The position numbers were made by a program, and so were the translations under genes. A model generated the notes under the pieces. That model searched no databases and was not told the origin of the DNA. It worked only from the letters and a program-made list of their open reading frames with translations. Shown one piece after another: positions 6,506 through 6,709 of a stretch of 6,709 bases of DNA. Position 1 is the stretch's first letter; every line of letters begins with the position of its first letter. The stretch lies in contig JAOMYS010000054.1 of the NCBI GenBank assembly GCA_028372485.1, forward strand, positions 1 through 6,709. Direction: 5' to 3'. This DNA is from Rickettsiaceae bacterium (GTDB taxonomy: Bacteria > Pseudomonadota > Alphaproteobacteria > Rickettsiales > Rickettsiaceae).

Positions 6506-6709
6506 ATATAGCTACATTGACACTATAAATCCCCGACAACCCAGGGTTATTAACTTCAAATAAAATACAACTAAAAGAAAAATTATGTCTTGCAATATTG
6601 ATTTATATCTCATACTAATTGCCCACAGTTGCTGAATTTATATCGTTCCTATGTTTATTAATACTACCACTTCTTGTGTTATTGGATTTTTACTTCTTAA
6701 CCTATTAAT
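6506..6709. other. AT-rich tail after mrdA; possible start of another gene at 6651
   Basis: These 204 bp contain no complete gene, tRNA or convincing intrinsic terminator. On the plus strand an ATG at 6651 opens a frame that stays open to the window end and encodes a hydrophobic run (V-I-G-F-L-L-L-N-L-L), which could be the signal or membrane segment of a gene continuing to the right. A TTGCAA (6590-6595) and CATACT (6611-6616) pair, 15 bp apart, could be a weak promoter for it. The same frame has an earlier ATG at 6585 but is broken by TGA at 6633-6635. With only 19 codons visible this is a hint, not a call. Confidence 0.25.

Noticed and set aside
6517..6522. TTGACA, a perfect -35 hexamer after mrdA
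   Set aside because: No -10-like hexamer lies 16-18 bp downstream; that position is GC-rich (around CCCAGG).
6538..6548. AACCC-A-GGGTT as a terminator for the mrdA operon
   Set aside because: The centre is a single base, so the usable stem is only about three pairs, and no T-run follows.
6633..6635. In-frame TGA read as tryptophan (alternative genetic code)
   Set aside because: The clear genes in the window use TGG for conserved tryptophans and show no internal TGA, so there is no support for recoding.

Overview
The window is AT-rich (roughly two-thirds A+T by eye) and compactly coded. It looks like a chromosomal segment of a reduced alphaproteobacterium, most likely a Rickettsiales-type intracellular lineage. 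The reasons are the A/T-ending codons, the near absence of Shine-Dalgarno sequences, the style of the CysS and PBP2 proteins, and a PleC/DivJ-type histidine kinase. This placement is inference from sequence style, not from a search. I see no plasmid, phage, transposon, CRISPR or RNA-gene signature.

Layout. Positions 1-1289 (minus strand) hold cysteinyl-tRNA synthetase, cut off at the left edge shortly before its C-terminus. A 77-bp divergent intergenic region (1290-1366) separates it from a plus-strand cluster. The first gene of that cluster (1367-3103) is a membrane sensor histidine kinase with a large extracytoplasmic Cache-like domain. Next come three rod-shape (elongasome) genes: rodA (3087-4217), mreD (4220-4732) and mrdA/PBP2 (4742-6505). 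The four plus-strand genes overlap by 17 nt or are separated by 2 and 9 nt, so they probably form one operon. The last 204 bp hold no gene I can support, although a new reading frame may begin near the right edge.

How they work together. RodA (SEDS glycosyltransferase) polymerises lipid II and PBP2 (class B transpeptidase) crosslinks the glycan. MreD is a membrane partner of the elongasome. All three core motif sets are present, so the organism probably keeps at least a minimal peptidoglycan synthesis machine. The unusual point is a PleC-like kinase placed first in this operon, with its stop codon inside the start of rodA. This suggests co-expression of a signalling protein with wall-elongation enzymes.

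The window is mostly ordinary housekeeping. Points for a second look are a perfect 11-bp hairpin with a GCAA tetraloop near the 5' end of the kinase gene, an arginine in RodA's normally glycine-rich SYGG motif, a likely Cys3His metal site in PBP2, and a GC-richer palindrome in the divergent promoter region. I did not find convincing evidence of a wholly new system.
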